In this document: in pieces, positions 25,386-34,510 of the stretch
Layout of the letters: each line of letters begins with the position of its first letter
Numbering within the stretch: position 1 is the stretch's first letter
Origin: an uncultured beta proteobacterium
GTDB taxonomy: Bacteria > Pseudomonadota > Gammaproteobacteria > Burkholderiales > Burkholderiaceae_C
DNA: 35,367 nt
Assembly (NCBI GenBank): GCA_903822435.1
Contig: CAIJPE010000312.1
Location: 1 to 35,367, forward strand
Direction of reading: 5' to 3'
The notes under the pieces: generated by a model
Database searches by the model: none
What the model saw: only the letters and a program-made list of their open reading frames with translations
What the model was told of the DNA's origin: nothing
Position numbers and translations under genes: made by a program

Positions 25386-25853
25386 ATGAGCAAAGCCCCC
25401 TCGCGACCTCTGGCCCCGCCATCGCCGCCATTGCCGCCTTCCGCAGGCGAGCACGCCGGCGACGAGTTCAGCACCGCCCGCGTGCGCGGATGGATGATGC
25501 AGCAGTCATTGGCCACCCTGCTCGATCGCGTGCGCGGCGCGCGCCAGGTGTTGCCGCACCTGGCTGCGCTTGAGGTGGCGCTGGGCAAGGTGGGCAGCGA
25601 TGCCATCACCCAGATTCCCGCGCACCACCTGGCCAAGATCTGCCAGCAGCTGTCCAACCTGCCGCTGCCCAGGCAGGATCCTCCGCTGCATGAGTTGCTG
25701 GGCCTGTTGCTCGACGCGCTGGAAGGCCACGAGCACGCACAGGAGACGGCCCGGGATCCGCATGCGCAGTTCCTGTCGACCTTCGTGAGCGACAGCAAGC
25801 TGGAAGTGACCGAGGCGAGCTTGTCGGACTTCGACGCCGCCAGCGCGGGCTGA
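25386..25853 (+). CDS. Unknown protein, candidate sigma-28 regulon member
   Basis: A 155-residue protein I do not recognise. The N-terminus is Pro-rich (about 6-19), followed by mostly helical sequence (WMMQQSLATLLDRVRGARQVL, HHLAKICQQLSNLPLP) and an acidic end (ASLSDFDAASAG). There is no signal peptide or membrane segment, so it is probably cytoplasmic. It lies between the phasin and a convergent M32 peptidase and has its own FliA-type promoter 36 bases upstream. The coding frame is supported by length, codon character and a short gap to the neighbour. The promoter suggests a role in motility or chemotaxis, which the protein sequence alone does not show. Confidence 0.78.
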   Translation: MSKAPSRPLAPPSPPLPPSAGEHAGDEFSTARVRGWMMQQSLATLLDRVRGARQVLPHLAALEVALGKVGSDAITQIPAHHLAKICQQLSNLPLPRQDPPLHELLGLLLDALEGHEHAQETARDPHAQFLSTFVSDSKLEVTEASLSDFDAASAG

Positions 25854-25871
25854 AAGCACCGGCCCTGGGCT

Positions 25872-27365
25872 TCACCCCAGGTAGCGGGCCTCCAGGTGGG
25901 CCTTGAAGTGCGCCGGGTTGAGCGCCTCGCCGCTGGCGCGCACGGCCAGCTCATCGGTCGTCCACAGGCTGGCCTGGCTCCAGATGTGGTCGCGCAGCCA
26001 ATCGAACACCGGAGCCAGATCGCCGCCACCCATGCGCGCGTCCAGGTCGGGCAGGGCACGCCGCATCGCCGCGAACCACTGTGCGGCGTACATCGCGCCC
26101 AGCGAATAGCAGGGGAAATAGCCGAACAGCGCCTGGGGCCAGTGGACGTCCTGCATGGGGCCGTCCTTGTAGTTCCCCCGCGTGTCCACGCCCAGCAGTT
26201 CCATCATCTTGGCGTCCCACAGCGCGGGCACGTCCTCGGGCTCGATATCGCCCTCGATCAGCGGGCGCTCGATCTCGTAGCGCAGGATGATGTGGGCCGG
26301 GTAGGTGACCTCGTCGGCGTCCACGCGGATGGGGCCCGGCTTGACGCGGGTCATCAGGCGGTGCAGGTTCTGCGCCTCGAAGGCGGGCTGGTTGCCGAAG
26401 GCCCGGACGACCAGCGGGGCCAGCCTGTGCACGAAACCCGGGTGGCCGCCCAATTGCATCTCGAAGCTCAGGCTCTGGCTTTCGTGCAGCGCCATGGAGC
26501 GAGCGTGCGCCACCGGCTGGCCCAGCCAGTCGCGCGGCAGGTTCTGCTCGTAGCGGCCGTGCCCGGTCTCGTGCACCGTGCCCATCAGGCTGCCGAGGAA
26601 ATCGTCTTCCCGGAAACGCGTGGTCATGCGAACGTCCTCGGGCACCCCGCCGCAGAAGGGGTGGGCGCTGACGTCCAGGCGGCCGGCCTCGAAATCGAAG
26701 CCCAGCATCCGCATGACCTCGTCGCACAGGGCCTTTTGGGCGTGCACCGCAAAGGGCCCGACGGGGTTGACGACGGTTTCGCTCGCCTGGCGGGCTCGGA
26801 CGTCCCGGATCAGGCCCGGCAGCCACTGCCGGACTTCGCCGAAGACGCTGTCGAGCTGGGCCGAGGTCATGCCCGGTTCGAAGCGGTCCATCATGGCGTC
26901 GTACTTCGACAGGCCGGTCTGCGCCGACAGCAGCCCCGCCTCTTCGCGCGCCAGCGCCAGCACGGGGCGCAGGTTCTCGACGAAGCCGGCCCAGTCGTTG
27001 GCCGGCCGCTGGCTGCGCCAGGCGTGCTCGCAGCGCGAGGTGGCCAGCTGCTGCTGCTGCACCAGGCGCTCGGGCAAGGCGTTGGAAGCCCGCCACTGGC
27101 GCTGCATCTCGCGCAGGTTGGCGCGCTGCAGCGCGGTCAGCGGCTCTTGCTCGGCCGTGGCAAGCTGGTGGCCCAACCGGGGGTCGGTGCGCAGCCGGTG
27201 GATCAACGCGGCCATCTCGGCCAGCGCAGCGGCACGGGCTTCGTTGCCCTTCGGCGGCATGTTGGCTGCCTGGTCCCAGCCCGCGATGGACTGCAGGTGG
27301 CTGAAGTGGTGGATGCGGGTCCAGGTGCCCGCGAGTTCGTCGTAGCTGGGCGTGGTGGGCTTCAT
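25872..27365 (-). CDS. M32 family carboxypeptidase (Taq-type)
   Basis: A 497-residue metallocarboxypeptidase. The zinc site is HETGH at 265-269 with third ligand Glu295 in ALHESQS. Other family blocks are HPFCGGVPEDVRMTTRF, EIERPLIEGDIEPEDVPALWD and WPQALFGYFPCYSLGAMYAAQ. M32 enzymes remove C-terminal residues from peptides in the cytoplasm; no signal peptide is present. Length matches the family (about 490-510). It converges with the 155-aa gene and is 61 bases from the YqaA-like gene. Confidence 0.96.
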   Translation of the reverse strand: MKPTTPSYDELAGTWTRIHHFSHLQSIAGWDQAANMPPKGNEARAAALAEMAALIHRLRTDPRLGHQLATAEQEPLTALQRANLREMQRQWRASNALPERLVQQQQLATSRCEHAWRSQRPANDWAGFVENLRPVLALAREEAGLLSAQTGLSKYDAMMDRFEPGMTSAQLDSVFGEVRQWLPGLIRDVRARQASETVVNPVGPFAVHAQKALCDEVMRMLGFDFEAGRLDVSAHPFCGGVPEDVRMTTRFREDDFLGSLMGTVHETGHGRYEQNLPRDWLGQPVAHARSMALHESQSLSFEMQLGGHPGFVHRLAPLVVRAFGNQPAFEAQNLHRLMTRVKPGPIRVDADEVTYPAHIILRYEIERPLIEGDIEPEDVPALWDAKMMELLGVDTRGNYKDGPMQDVHWPQALFGYFPCYSLGAMYAAQWFAAMRRALPDLDARMGGGDLAPVFDWLRDHIWSQASLWTTDELAVRASGEALNPAHFKAHLEARYLG

Positions 27366-27426
27366 GTCGGAAGGCGTCGATGGCGCTGGCAGGAGGGCAT
27401 GGCCGCGATTCTGCGACGGCCGGCGC

Positions 27427-27909
27427 TCAAAGGGTGAAACGTCCCGGGAACACCGACAGGATGCCGGCTGTCATGATCACGTAGCGGACGAACTTGCCGA
27501 TGGCCATGTAGCCCACGCAAGGCCAGAAGGGCAGCTTGAGCCAGCCCGCGATGGCGCACAAGGGGTCGCCCACCACGGGCAGCCAGGACAGCAGGCAGGT
27601 CCTGGGGCCGAAGCGGCGCAGCCACTCCAGCACCCTGAGATGGCTTTGCTGCTTCTGCACACGTTCGTAGAGCGCCTCGGCGCCGTAGCCGGTCCACCAG
27701 CTGATGGCCCCGCCGATGGTGTTGCCCAGCGTGGCCACCATCACCGCCGGCCAGAACAGGTCGGGATTGAGCTTGACAAGGCCGATGACGGCGAATTCCG
27801 AGCCCACCGGCACCAGCGTCGCAGACACCAGGCACACCACGAAAACCGTGGCCAGCCCGTACTGCGGCAAGGCCAATGCGGTGAGCAGCGTTTGTAGCCA
27901 GGCTTCCAT
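27427..27909 (-). CDS. YqaA-like DedA-related membrane protein
   Basis: A 160-residue inner-membrane protein of the SNARE-associated/DedA superfamily (YqaA group). It has hydrophobic segments at about 16-38, 48-70, 104-124 and 132-152. The family blocks are VVCLVSATLVPVGSEFAVIG, TLGNTIGGAISWWTGY and LRRFGPRTCLLSWLPVVGDPLCAIAG. Its role is unknown; relatives affect membrane lipid or proton balance. It shares its strand with the M32 gene and is divergent from dusB. Confidence 0.9.
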   Translation of the reverse strand: MEAWLQTLLTALALPQYGLATVFVVCLVSATLVPVGSEFAVIGLVKLNPDLFWPAVMVATLGNTIGGAISWWTGYGAEALYERVQKQQSHLRVLEWLRRFGPRTCLLSWLPVVGDPLCAIAGWLKLPFWPCVGYMAIGKFVRYVIMTAGILSVFPGRFTL

Positions 27910-27965
27910 CGGGTGCGCCGATTATGGGTACACGCCATCGGCCGATGGCAGCGGGCGCACCCTGG

Positions 27966-27993
27966 TTCGGCAGGGCTGCCGGGCAGCTATACT
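27966..27993 (+). promoter_or_regulatory. Candidate promoter of the dusB-fis operon
   Basis: TTCGGC (27966-27971), a 16-base spacer and TATACT (27988-27993). The -10 is good and the -35 weak. The start region just after is GC-rich (CGCGCC), as in stringently controlled fis promoters. The leader to dusB would be about 65 bases. Confidence 0.45.
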
Positions 27994-28065
27994 CGCGCCT
28001 CATTTTTCAGCACTGCCGATCGCCCCCCGCGCATCGGGCTTCTGCCCCCACAGCCCCCCAAGAGA

Positions 28066-29112
28066 ATGCGCATCGGCCCCTTCGACCTGCCGAACAACCT
28101 GTTCGTCGCCCCGATGGCCGGGGTGACCGACCGGCCCTTCCGCATGCTGTGCAAGCGGCTGGGTGCGGGCTATGCCGTCAGCGAGATGGTCACGAGCAAG
28201 CGCGAGCTCTGGTCGTCGCTGAAGACCTCGCGGCGCGCCGACCATGCCGGGGAGCCGGCGCCCATCGCGGTGCAGATCGCGGGGGTCGACCCGCTTGAAA
28301 TGGCCGACGCCGCGCGGCACAACATCGACCGCGGCGCCCAGATCATCGACATCAACATGGGTTGCCCTGCCAAGAAGGTGTGCAACAAGTGGGCGGGCTC
28401 GGCCCTGATGCAGGACGAGACGCTGGCCCTGTCCATCATCCATGCCGTGGTGGACGCCTGCGCACCGCGCGGCGTGCCCGTCACGCTGAAGATGCGAAGC
28501 GGCTGGTGCGCCAGCCATCGCAATGCCTTGTCGCTGGCCCTGGCCGCGCAGGATGCGGGCGTGGCCATGGTCGCTGTGCACGGCCGCACCCGCGAACAGG
28601 GCTACACCGGCCAGGCCGAGCACGACACGGTGGCCGCCGTCAAGGCCGCGCTGGGCATTCCGGTGGTGGCCAACGGCGACATCGATTCACCGGCCAGCGC
28701 CCGCCATGTGCTGGCCCGCACCGGGGCGGACGCCATCATGGTCGGCCGTGCCGCGCAGGGCCGGCCCTGGATCTTCCGCGAGATCGCGCACCTGATGGCC
28801 ACGGGCCAGTCCGCGCCGCCCCCGGCCACACGCGAAGTGCAGCAATGGCTGCGCGAGCATCTGCACGACCACTACGATCTGTACGGCGAGCGCACCGGCG
28901 TGCGCAGCGCCCGCAAGCACATCGGATGGGCCGTGCGGGGCCTGCCAGGCGGCGCGGCCTTTCGCGACCGCATGAACCTGCTGGAAGACTGCAAGTCGCA
29001 GGTGCGGGCCTTCGACGAGTACTTCGACCAACTCGCGCAGGCCCATCCCCTGCTGCCCCAGGGCAGCACGTCGGACGCGGCCAACGACGGCACGGTCAGC
29101 CTCGCAGCATGA
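28066..29112 (+). CDS. dusB: tRNA-dihydrouridine synthase B
   Basis: A 348-residue flavoenzyme that reduces uridines in the tRNA D-loop. Signature blocks are [35 protein letters not shown] (catalytic Cys in the family block), [31 protein letters not shown] and [14 protein letters not shown]. The start ATG at 28066 matches homologues, with a weak AAGAGA ribosome site. The stop overlaps the fis ATG (ATGA), giving the conserved dusB-fis operon. Confidence 0.97.
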   Translation: MRIGPFDLPNNLFVAPMAGVTDRPFRMLCKRLGAGYAVSEMVTSKRELWSSLKTSRRADHAGEPAPIAVQIAGVDPLEMADAARHNIDRGAQIIDINMGCPAKKVCNKWAGSALMQDETLALSIIHAVVDACAPRGVPVTLKMRSGWCASHRNALSLALAAQDAGVAMVAVHGRTREQGYTGQAEHDTVAAVKAALGIPVVANGDIDSPASARHVLARTGADAIMVGRAAQGRPWIFREIAHLMATGQSAPPPATREVQQWLREHLHDHYDLYGERTGVRSARKHIGWAVRGLPGGAAFRDRMNLLEDCKSQVRAFDEYFDQLAQAHPLLPQGSTSDAANDGTVSLAA

Positions 29113-29345
29113 GCAAGAAGGCCATCGACGACTGCATCCGCAGCAGCGTGGAGCAGTATTTCAAGGATCTTCGAGGCGCCCAGCCCGACGACCTCCATCA
29201 GTTGTTCCTGGACGCCGCCGAGAAGCCGCTGCTCGAGGTGGTGCTGCGCCACGCCGAGGGCAACCAGAGCAAGGCCGCCGAGTGGCTGGGCATCAACCGC
29301 AACACCCTGCGGCGCAAGCTGCTGGACCACAAACTCTTGAAGTGA
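29109..29345 (+). CDS. fis: DNA-binding protein Fis
   Basis: A 78-residue nucleoid protein. The dimer helices cover about 8-45, and the HTH is [20 protein letters not shown], close to E. coli Fis. It is shorter than the 98-residue E. coli protein and lacks the N-terminal beta-hairpin arms, as is usual in betaproteobacteria. Fis bends DNA and activates rRNA promoters and invertase sites. Its start overlaps the dusB stop, and purH follows after 41 bases. Confidence 0.97.
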   Translation: MSKKAIDDCIRSSVEQYFKDLRGAQPDDLHQLFLDAAEKPLLEVVLRHAEGNQSKAAEWLGINRNTLRRKLLDHKLLK

Positions 29346-29386
29346 GGTGCGGCTTGCCGCTCCCCGCAAGGACGCACCACCTGGCC

Positions 29387-31003
29387 ATGCCCGACATCAC
29401 CGCCCTCATCTCAGTTTCCGACAAGACCGGCATCGTCGACTTTGCCCGCGCGCTGGCCGCCCAGGGCGTGCGCCTGCTGTCCACCGGGGGCACCGCCCGC
29501 CTGCTGATGGACGCCGGCCTGGCCGTGACCGAGGTGGCCCAGCTCACGGGCTTCCCCGAGATGCTCGACGGCCGCGTGAAGACGCTGCACCCGCGCATCC
29601 ACGGCGGCCTGCTGGCCCGGCGCGACCTGCCCGAGCACATGGCCGCCCTGGCCACGCACGGCATCGGCACCATCGACATGCTGGTGGTCAACCTGTATCC
29701 CTTCGCCCAGGCGACGGCGCGGCCCGACTGCACGCTGGAAGAGGCCATCGAGAACATCGACGTCGGCGGCCCTGCAATGCTGCGGGCCGCGGCCAAGAAC
29801 TGGGTCGACGTGACGGTCGTGATCGACCCCGCCGATTACCCGCGCGTGCTGGAAGAGTTGGCCGCCGGCGTCGTGAAGCGGGACACGCACTTCATGCTGG
29901 CCCGCAAGGTCTTCGCCCACACCGCCGCCTATGACGGCATGATCAGCAACTACCTGAACGGCCTGCAGCCCGGCGCCGAAGAGCGCGTGGCGGCCATCCC
30001 GACCCGCGAGCCGTTCCCGGCGGTCGTCACGCTTCAGTTGACCAAGACGCAGGACATGCGTTATGGCGAGAACCCTCACCAGAGCGCGGCGTTCTACCGC
30101 GATGCCGCGTCGGGTGCGGCTTCGGCCGGGCTGCTGTCGAGCTGGCAGCAGATCCAGGGCAAGGCGCTGAGCTACAACAACATCGCCGACGCCGACGCCG
30201 CCTGGGAGTGCGTCAAGAGCCTGGATTCGCTGGGCCGCGGCGGTGCGCCCGCCGCGGCCTGCGTCATCGTCAAGCACGCCAACCCCTGCGGCGTGGCCGT
30301 CGGCGCCACGCTGCTGGAGGCTTATCACAAGGCCTGGTCCACCGACCCCACCTCGGCCTTCGGCGGCATCCTGGCCTTCAACCAGCCGCTGGACGAAGAC
30401 ACCGCGCGCAGCATCGGTGAGCACAAGCAGTTCGTGGAGGTGCTGATCGCCCCGCAGGTCACGCCCGCCGCGCGGGCCATCCTGGCCACGCGCCAGAACG
30501 TCCGGGTGCTGGAAGTGCCGCTGGGCACGGCCGTCAATGCGCTGGATTTCAAGCGCGTGGGCGGCGGCATGCTGCTGCAGTCACCCGACAGCAAGAACGT
30601 CGCCCGGTCCGAGCTTCGCGTGGTCACGCGGCTCGCGCCCACCGACGAGCAACTCTCCGACCTGCTGTTTGCCTGGAAGGTAGCCAAGTTCGTCAAGAGC
30701 AACGCCATCGTCTTCTGCCGCGACGGGATGACGCTGGGGGTGGGCGCCGGCCAGATGAGCCGCGTGGACAGCGCCCGCATCGCGTCCATCAAGGCCCGCC
30801 ACGCCAAGCTCGAACTGGCGGGCTCGGCCGTGGCCAGCGACGCATTCTTCCCCTTTCGCGATGGGCTTGACGTCGTCATCGACGAAGGCGCGCGTTGCGT
30901 CATCCAGCCCGGGGGCTCGATGCGCGACGACGAGGTCATCGCCGCGGCCGACGAGCGCGGCATCGCCATGGTGTTCACGGGTACGCGGCACTTCCGGCAC
31001 TGA
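29387..31003 (+). CDS. purH: Bifunctional AICAR formyltransferase/IMP cyclohydrolase
   Basis: A 538-residue enzyme for the last two steps of purine synthesis. The N-terminal IMP cyclohydrolase has [35 protein letters not shown] and [10 protein letters not shown]. The C-terminal AICAR formyltransferase has [61 protein letters not shown] and DAFFPFRDG. The start [13 protein letters not shown] matches homologues. It follows fis, a conserved order; its stop is followed by a sigma-28 promoter for the next gene. Confidence 0.98.
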   Translation: MPDITALISVSDKTGIVDFARALAAQGVRLLSTGGTARLLMDAGLAVTEVAQLTGFPEMLDGRVKTLHPRIHGGLLARRDLPEHMAALATHGIGTIDMLVVNLYPFAQATARPDCTLEEAIENIDVGGPAMLRAAAKNWVDVTVVIDPADYPRVLEELAAGVVKRDTHFMLARKVFAHTAAYDGMISNYLNGLQPGAEERVAAIPTREPFPAVVTLQLTKTQDMRYGENPHQSAAFYRDAASGAASAGLLSSWQQIQGKALSYNNIADADAAWECVKSLDSLGRGGAPAAACVIVKHANPCGVAVGATLLEAYHKAWSTDPTSAFGGILAFNQPLDEDTARSIGEHKQFVEVLIAPQVTPAARAILATRQNVRVLEVPLGTAVNALDFKRVGGGMLLQSPDSKNVARSELRVVTRLAPTDEQLSDLLFAWKVAKFVKSNAIVFCRDGMTLGVGAGQMSRVDSARIASIKARHAKLELAGSAVASDAFFPFRDGLDVVIDEGARCVIQPGGSMRDDEVIAAADERGIAMVFTGTRHFRH

Positions 31004-31017
31004 TGGCCAGATCGGGC

Positions 31018-31044
31018 TCAAGCCCGCCGGGGCAGCGCCGATAA
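31018..31044 (+). promoter_or_regulatory. Sigma-28 (FliA) promoter of the PilZ gene
   Basis: TCAAG (31018-31022), 14 bases and GCCGATAA (31037-31044), the same design as the promoter at 25324. The -35 lies inside CGGGCT-CA-AGCCCG (31013-31026), a hairpin ten bases after the purH stop, so it may also act as a weak purH end. Transcription would start about 40 bases before the ATG. Confidence 0.78.
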
Positions 31045-31093
31045 GTTCCGCAGGCGGCGTCATGGGACGCTGCCGGAAGCCGACGCTGCAGCC

Positions 31094-31864
31094 ATGTCAT
31101 TTCTCGACACCCAACCAGCCGAAATCCACCTGCTTCAAGGCTCCGAACGCTGGGAGCAGTTCCGCCTGGGCGACCCGCGGCAGATGCTGGCCGCCCTGCG
31201 CGACTTCTGCCGGCGCTCGGTTCCCCTGACCGTGGGCGTCGCGGGCATGCCCACGGTGGTGGCCGCGATCTGGGCGGTCGACGAGATGAAGAACACCCTG
31301 AGCTTCAACCTGGCGCCGGAGGCCGCCTCGCACATCGACGCGATCGTGGGAGCCCCCGAGGTCTGGGCAGCGGGCTACCTGGACGATGCCAAGGTGCAGT
31401 TCGAATGTGCCGGCTTGCGCGTCGAACGCTCGGCCACGGCCTTCACCCTGCGCACCGATGTCCCGCGCTTCGTCTACAGCATGCCGCGCCGCACCGCCGT
31501 GCGCGTCAAGCGCGCCGATGCGCTGGCACCGTTGGTGCAGTTCAACCACCCGATCGCCGAGCACGCACGCGTCCGCATGCGCGTGCTGGACATCAGCATG
31601 ACTGGCTGCGCGCTGTGGCGCGCGCCGGGCGACCTGCCCCTGCCGCCCAGTGCGGTGGTGCCGCGCGTGCAGGTGCAACTCGACCAGAATCAGGGCTTCA
31701 TCACCGACATGCTGGTGCAGCACATGACCTATGGTGACGACCCGCGTGCAGGGATGCGCGTGGGCTGTGCCTGGGAGAACCTGCCGGAGTATGCGGCCAA
31801 GATCCTGGAAAGCTGGATCTCGCGCGGCCGCCGCCGCCGCGACCTGATCTCGCTGGATCTGTAG
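31094..31864 (+). CDS. YcgR-like PilZ protein, c-di-GMP-dependent flagellar brake candidate
   Basis: A 256-residue protein with a YcgR N-terminal domain (about 15-125) and a PilZ domain (about 128-245). The c-di-GMP motifs are RRTAVR (Arg133, Arg137) and DISMTG (Asp166, Ser168, Gly171), matching RxxxR and [D/N]xSxxG. In enteric bacteria YcgR binds the flagellar motor when c-di-GMP is high and slows swimming. No membrane segment is seen. The FliA-type promoter upstream supports a motility role. It ends one base before the stop of the convergent MetE-like gene. Confidence 0.88.
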   Translation: MSFLDTQPAEIHLLQGSERWEQFRLGDPRQMLAALRDFCRRSVPLTVGVAGMPTVVAAIWAVDEMKNTLSFNLAPEAASHIDAIVGAPEVWAAGYLDDAKVQFECAGLRVERSATAFTLRTDVPRFVYSMPRRTAVRVKRADALAPLVQFNHPIAEHARVRMRVLDISMTGCALWRAPGDLPLPPSAVVPRVQVQLDQNQGFITDMLVQHMTYGDDPRAGMRVGCAWENLPEYAAKILESWISRGRRRRDLISLDL

Positions 31865-32983
31865 CTAGCCCCAGACCGCGCGCGCCACCTCGACCACGCG
31901 TTCGAGCTTGCGCCACTGGTCGTCCTGCGACAGGGCGTTGCCGTGGTGGGTGCTGGAGAAGCCGCACTGCGGCGACAGGCACAGGTCTTCCAGCGGCACG
32001 ATGCGCGCGGCCTCTTCGATGCGGCGCAGCAGCGCGTCCCGGCTCTCGAGTTCGCCCAGCTTGGTGGTGATCAGGCCCAGCACCACCTTCTTGCCGCGTG
32101 GCAGGGCTTTGAGCGGCTCGAAGCCGCCCGCCCGCGCCGAATCGAACTCCATGAACCAGCCGTCGACGTCGGTGGAGAACATCGCTTCCACCACCGGTTC
32201 GTAGCCGCCTTCGGCCACCCAGGCGCTCTTGAAATTGCCGCGGCAGGTGTGGATGGTCACCCGCATGTCGGCGGGGCGGCCCGCCAGCGCGGCGTTCAGG
32301 GTGCGGGTGTAGCGCTGGGGCAGTGCGGCCGGGTCGTCGCCATTGGCGCGGCAGGCGGCCTGGACCTTCGGGTCGCACAGGTAGGCGAAGGTGATGTCGT
32401 CCAGTTGCAGGTAGCGGCAACCGGCATCGGCCAGGTGCCCGATGGCCACGCGGTATGCGGCAGCCACGTCGTCCCAGAAAGCGTCGAGGTCAGGGTAGGC
32501 CTGGCGGGAAATGGCGGCCCGTCCGCCCCGCAGGTGCAGCATCGACGGCGAAGGGATCGTCATCTTCGGAATGCCGGGCTGGCCGCTGGCCTGCACCACC
32601 GAAGCCAGGAAGGCGAAGTCGTCGGCCATGATGGGCCGCGTGCAGGCCACCTTGCCGGTGACGGTGGCGATGGGGGGTTGCTCGGCCTGGCCTTCGATGC
32701 GGAACTTCGGCCCATCGTTGTGACGCAGGGTCACACCTTCGAACTGCCCGAGGAAATCGAGGTGCCACCAGTCGCGGCGGAACTCGCCGTCGGTCAGGCT
32801 CAGCAGCCCGGCTGCCTGCTGGCGGGCCACGGTCTGGCGGATGCTTTCGTCCTCGGCGCTGCGCAGCGCCTGGGCGCTGGTCTCGCCGCGGCGAAAGGCG
32901 GCTCGCTCGGCCGCCAGGCCGGGCGGGCGAAGCAGGCTGCCGACGTGGTCGGCTCGGAACGGTGCGTGAGGGGTCGTAGGCAT
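31865..32983 (-). CDS. MetE-like cobalamin-independent methionine synthase family protein
   Basis: A 372-residue protein that covers only the C-terminal catalytic barrel of MetE, as in YxjG/YxjH and archaeal MetE. It starts [20 protein letters not shown] at 32983. The zinc ligand pattern is seen as HTCRGN (His, Cys), a Glu in FMEFDSA and Cys in [26 protein letters not shown] is another family block. Without the N-terminal folate domain it may use another methyl donor or acceptor, so the reaction is not fixed by sequence. It converges with the PilZ gene and is divergent from ruvC. Confidence 0.9.
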   Translation of the reverse strand: MPTTPHAPFRADHVGSLLRPPGLAAERAAFRRGETSAQALRSAEDESIRQTVARQQAAGLLSLTDGEFRRDWWHLDFLGQFEGVTLRHNDGPKFRIEGQAEQPPIATVTGKVACTRPIMADDFAFLASVVQASGQPGIPKMTIPSPSMLHLRGGRAAISRQAYPDLDAFWDDVAAAYRVAIGHLADAGCRYLQLDDITFAYLCDPKVQAACRANGDDPAALPQRYTRTLNAALAGRPADMRVTIHTCRGNFKSAWVAEGGYEPVVEAMFSTDVDGWFMEFDSARAGGFEPLKALPRGKKVVLGLITTKLGELESRDALLRRIEEAARIVPLEDLCLSPQCGFSSTHHGNALSQDDQWRKLERVVEVARAVWG

Positions 32984-33157
32984 CGGCAAGGCCTGCAGGG
33001 TGCGGGTCGGGTACGGGCACTGTGCCCCTGCCGGACCCTGGATCCAAGTGCGGGGAACCCTGGGCGCTGGGGCCCTCACCCGCTAGCATCGGGCCATGCA
33101 GACTGGCTTCCGGTATCCCCCCATCGACAAGGCGACGCCTGCCAGGGTGGCCGGCTG

Positions 33158-33706
33158 ATGCGCATCCTGGGCATCGACCCCGGCCTGCAGCGCACCGGCT
33201 TCGGCGTGATCGATGCGCAAGGCTCCAGCCTGACCTACATTGCCAGTGGCACCATCAGCACGCTGGAGGCACCCAGGGGCGACCTGCCGCAGCGGCTGAA
33301 GATCATCTTCGAAGGCGTGCGTGAGGTCGTCCAGCGCTACACCCCCGATTGCGCCTGCGCCGAGATCGTCTTCGTCAACGTCAACCCGCAGAGCACGCTG
33401 CTGCTGGGCCAGGCGCGCGGGGCCGCACTCGCCGCGCTGACCAGCGGGGGCTTGCCGGTGGCCGAATACACCGCCCTGCAGATGAAAAAGGCCGTCGTCG
33501 GCCATGGCCTGGCGCAGAAGTCGCAGGTGCAGGAGATGGTCCGGCGGCTGTTGCGCCTGGACGCCCTGCCGGGCAAGGATGCAGCCGATGCACTGGGTCT
33601 GGCCATTTCGCATGCCCATGTCGGCGCGAGTTTCGAGGCGCTGGGTCAGGCCACGTCGCTCGAGCGACGACAACACGCGCAGTACCGCAAGGGCCGGGCC
33701 TACTGA
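33158..33706 (+). CDS. ruvC: Holliday junction endonuclease RuvC
   Basis: A 182-residue resolvase with the four acidic residues in place: Asp7 ([10 protein letters not shown]), Glu69 (CAEIVF), Asp141 and Asp144 ([12 protein letters not shown]). It cuts Holliday junctions in partnership with RuvAB. The start ATG 33158 gives the family N-terminus. In most Burkholderiales it follows purH and precedes ruvA-ruvB. Here two unrelated genes lie between purH and ruvC, and an intrinsic terminator overlaps its stop, after which ruvA is absent. Confidence 0.97.
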   Translation: MRILGIDPGLQRTGFGVIDAQGSSLTYIASGTISTLEAPRGDLPQRLKIIFEGVREVVQRYTPDCACAEIVFVNVNPQSTLLLGQARGAALAALTSGGLPVAEYTALQMKKAVVGHGLAQKSQVQEMVRRLLRLDALPGKDAADALGLAISHAHVGASFEALGQATSLERRQHAQYRKGRAY

Positions 33707-33723
33707 GCGCCCCGGCCTTCTTT
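33692..33723 (+). terminator. Intrinsic terminator overlapping the ruvC stop
   Basis: GGCCGGG (33692-33698) pairs with CCCGGCC (33711-33717) around a 12-base loop that holds the TGA; TTCTTT follows. The T-rich end is better than that of any other hairpin noted here. Confidence 0.6.
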
Positions 33724-33759
33724 CCGACCCCTGACTCCGATCGTTCAAGGATGACCCCC

Positions 33760-34476
33760 ATGCGCAACCCCGTGTCCACGCAATGGATCGAGATCACACC
33801 CGGCTTCGCGGGTTACCTGGCCTTGCCGCCGGCGGGCCGCGGCCCTGGCCTGGTGCTGTGGCAGGAGATCTTTGGCGTCAACGACCACATCCAGGCCGTG
33901 GCCGAGCAGTACGCCCTGGATGGCTTCGTGGTGCTGGCGCCCGATGCCTTCTGGCGCCAGGCGCCCCGCGTGAGCCTGGGCTACGAAGGCGCCGACCGCG
34001 AGCGCGCCCTGACCTTGATGCGGGCCTACGCCGGCCCCGACGCGCTGGCCGATGTGGCAGCCAGCGTGGCCTGCCTGCGGGCCCGGACCGAAGTGGCGGA
34101 TTCTCCCGGCGGGCCCCGCGTCGGCACCTTCGGCTACTGCATGGGCGGGCGGCTGGCCTACCTGGCTGCAGCCACGGCCGGCGTGGACGCGGCCGTGGCG
34201 TTCTACGGTGGCGGCATCCACACCCAACTGGCCCGGGCTGCCGACATCCGCTGTCCCATCCAGTTTCACTACGCCGAGCACGACGACAACATCCCGCCCG
34301 AGGCCGTGGCCAGCGTGCGCAGCGCCATGGCCGGGCACGACGCCGAGGTGCTGGTCTATCCCGGCGCCCATCACGGTTTCAATTGCTGGGCGCGTGCGTC
34401 GTACCACATGCCGAGCGCGGCGCTGGCCCACGGACGGGCCCTGGCCTTCCTGGCAGGTCATCTCTGCAAAGCCTGA
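33760..34476 (+). CDS. Dienelactone hydrolase family protein
   Basis: A 238-residue alpha/beta hydrolase. Nucleophile Cys127 is in FGYCMGG, Glu36 in LWQEIFG, the acid Asp is in AEHDDNIP and His204 or His205 is in GAHHGF, matching the Cys-Asp-His triad and helper Glu of dienelactone hydrolase. Such enzymes open the lactone ring in chlorocatechol breakdown, but many relatives outside such operons act on other esters. No catechol genes are nearby. ATG 33760 is preferred because AAGGA (33747-33751) sits eight bases before it; ATG 33751 overlaps that site. Confidence 0.94.
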   Translation: MRNPVSTQWIEITPGFAGYLALPPAGRGPGLVLWQEIFGVNDHIQAVAEQYALDGFVVLAPDAFWRQAPRVSLGYEGADRERALTLMRAYAGPDALADVAASVACLRARTEVADSPGGPRVGTFGYCMGGRLAYLAAATAGVDAAVAFYGGGIHTQLARAADIRCPIQFHYAEHDDNIPPEAVASVRSAMAGHDAEVLVYPGAHHGFNCWARASYHMPSAALAHGRALAFLAGHLCKA

Positions 34477-34510
34477 GGGCCCCCTGCAAGGCACGCGACC
34501 GGCCGCCACG

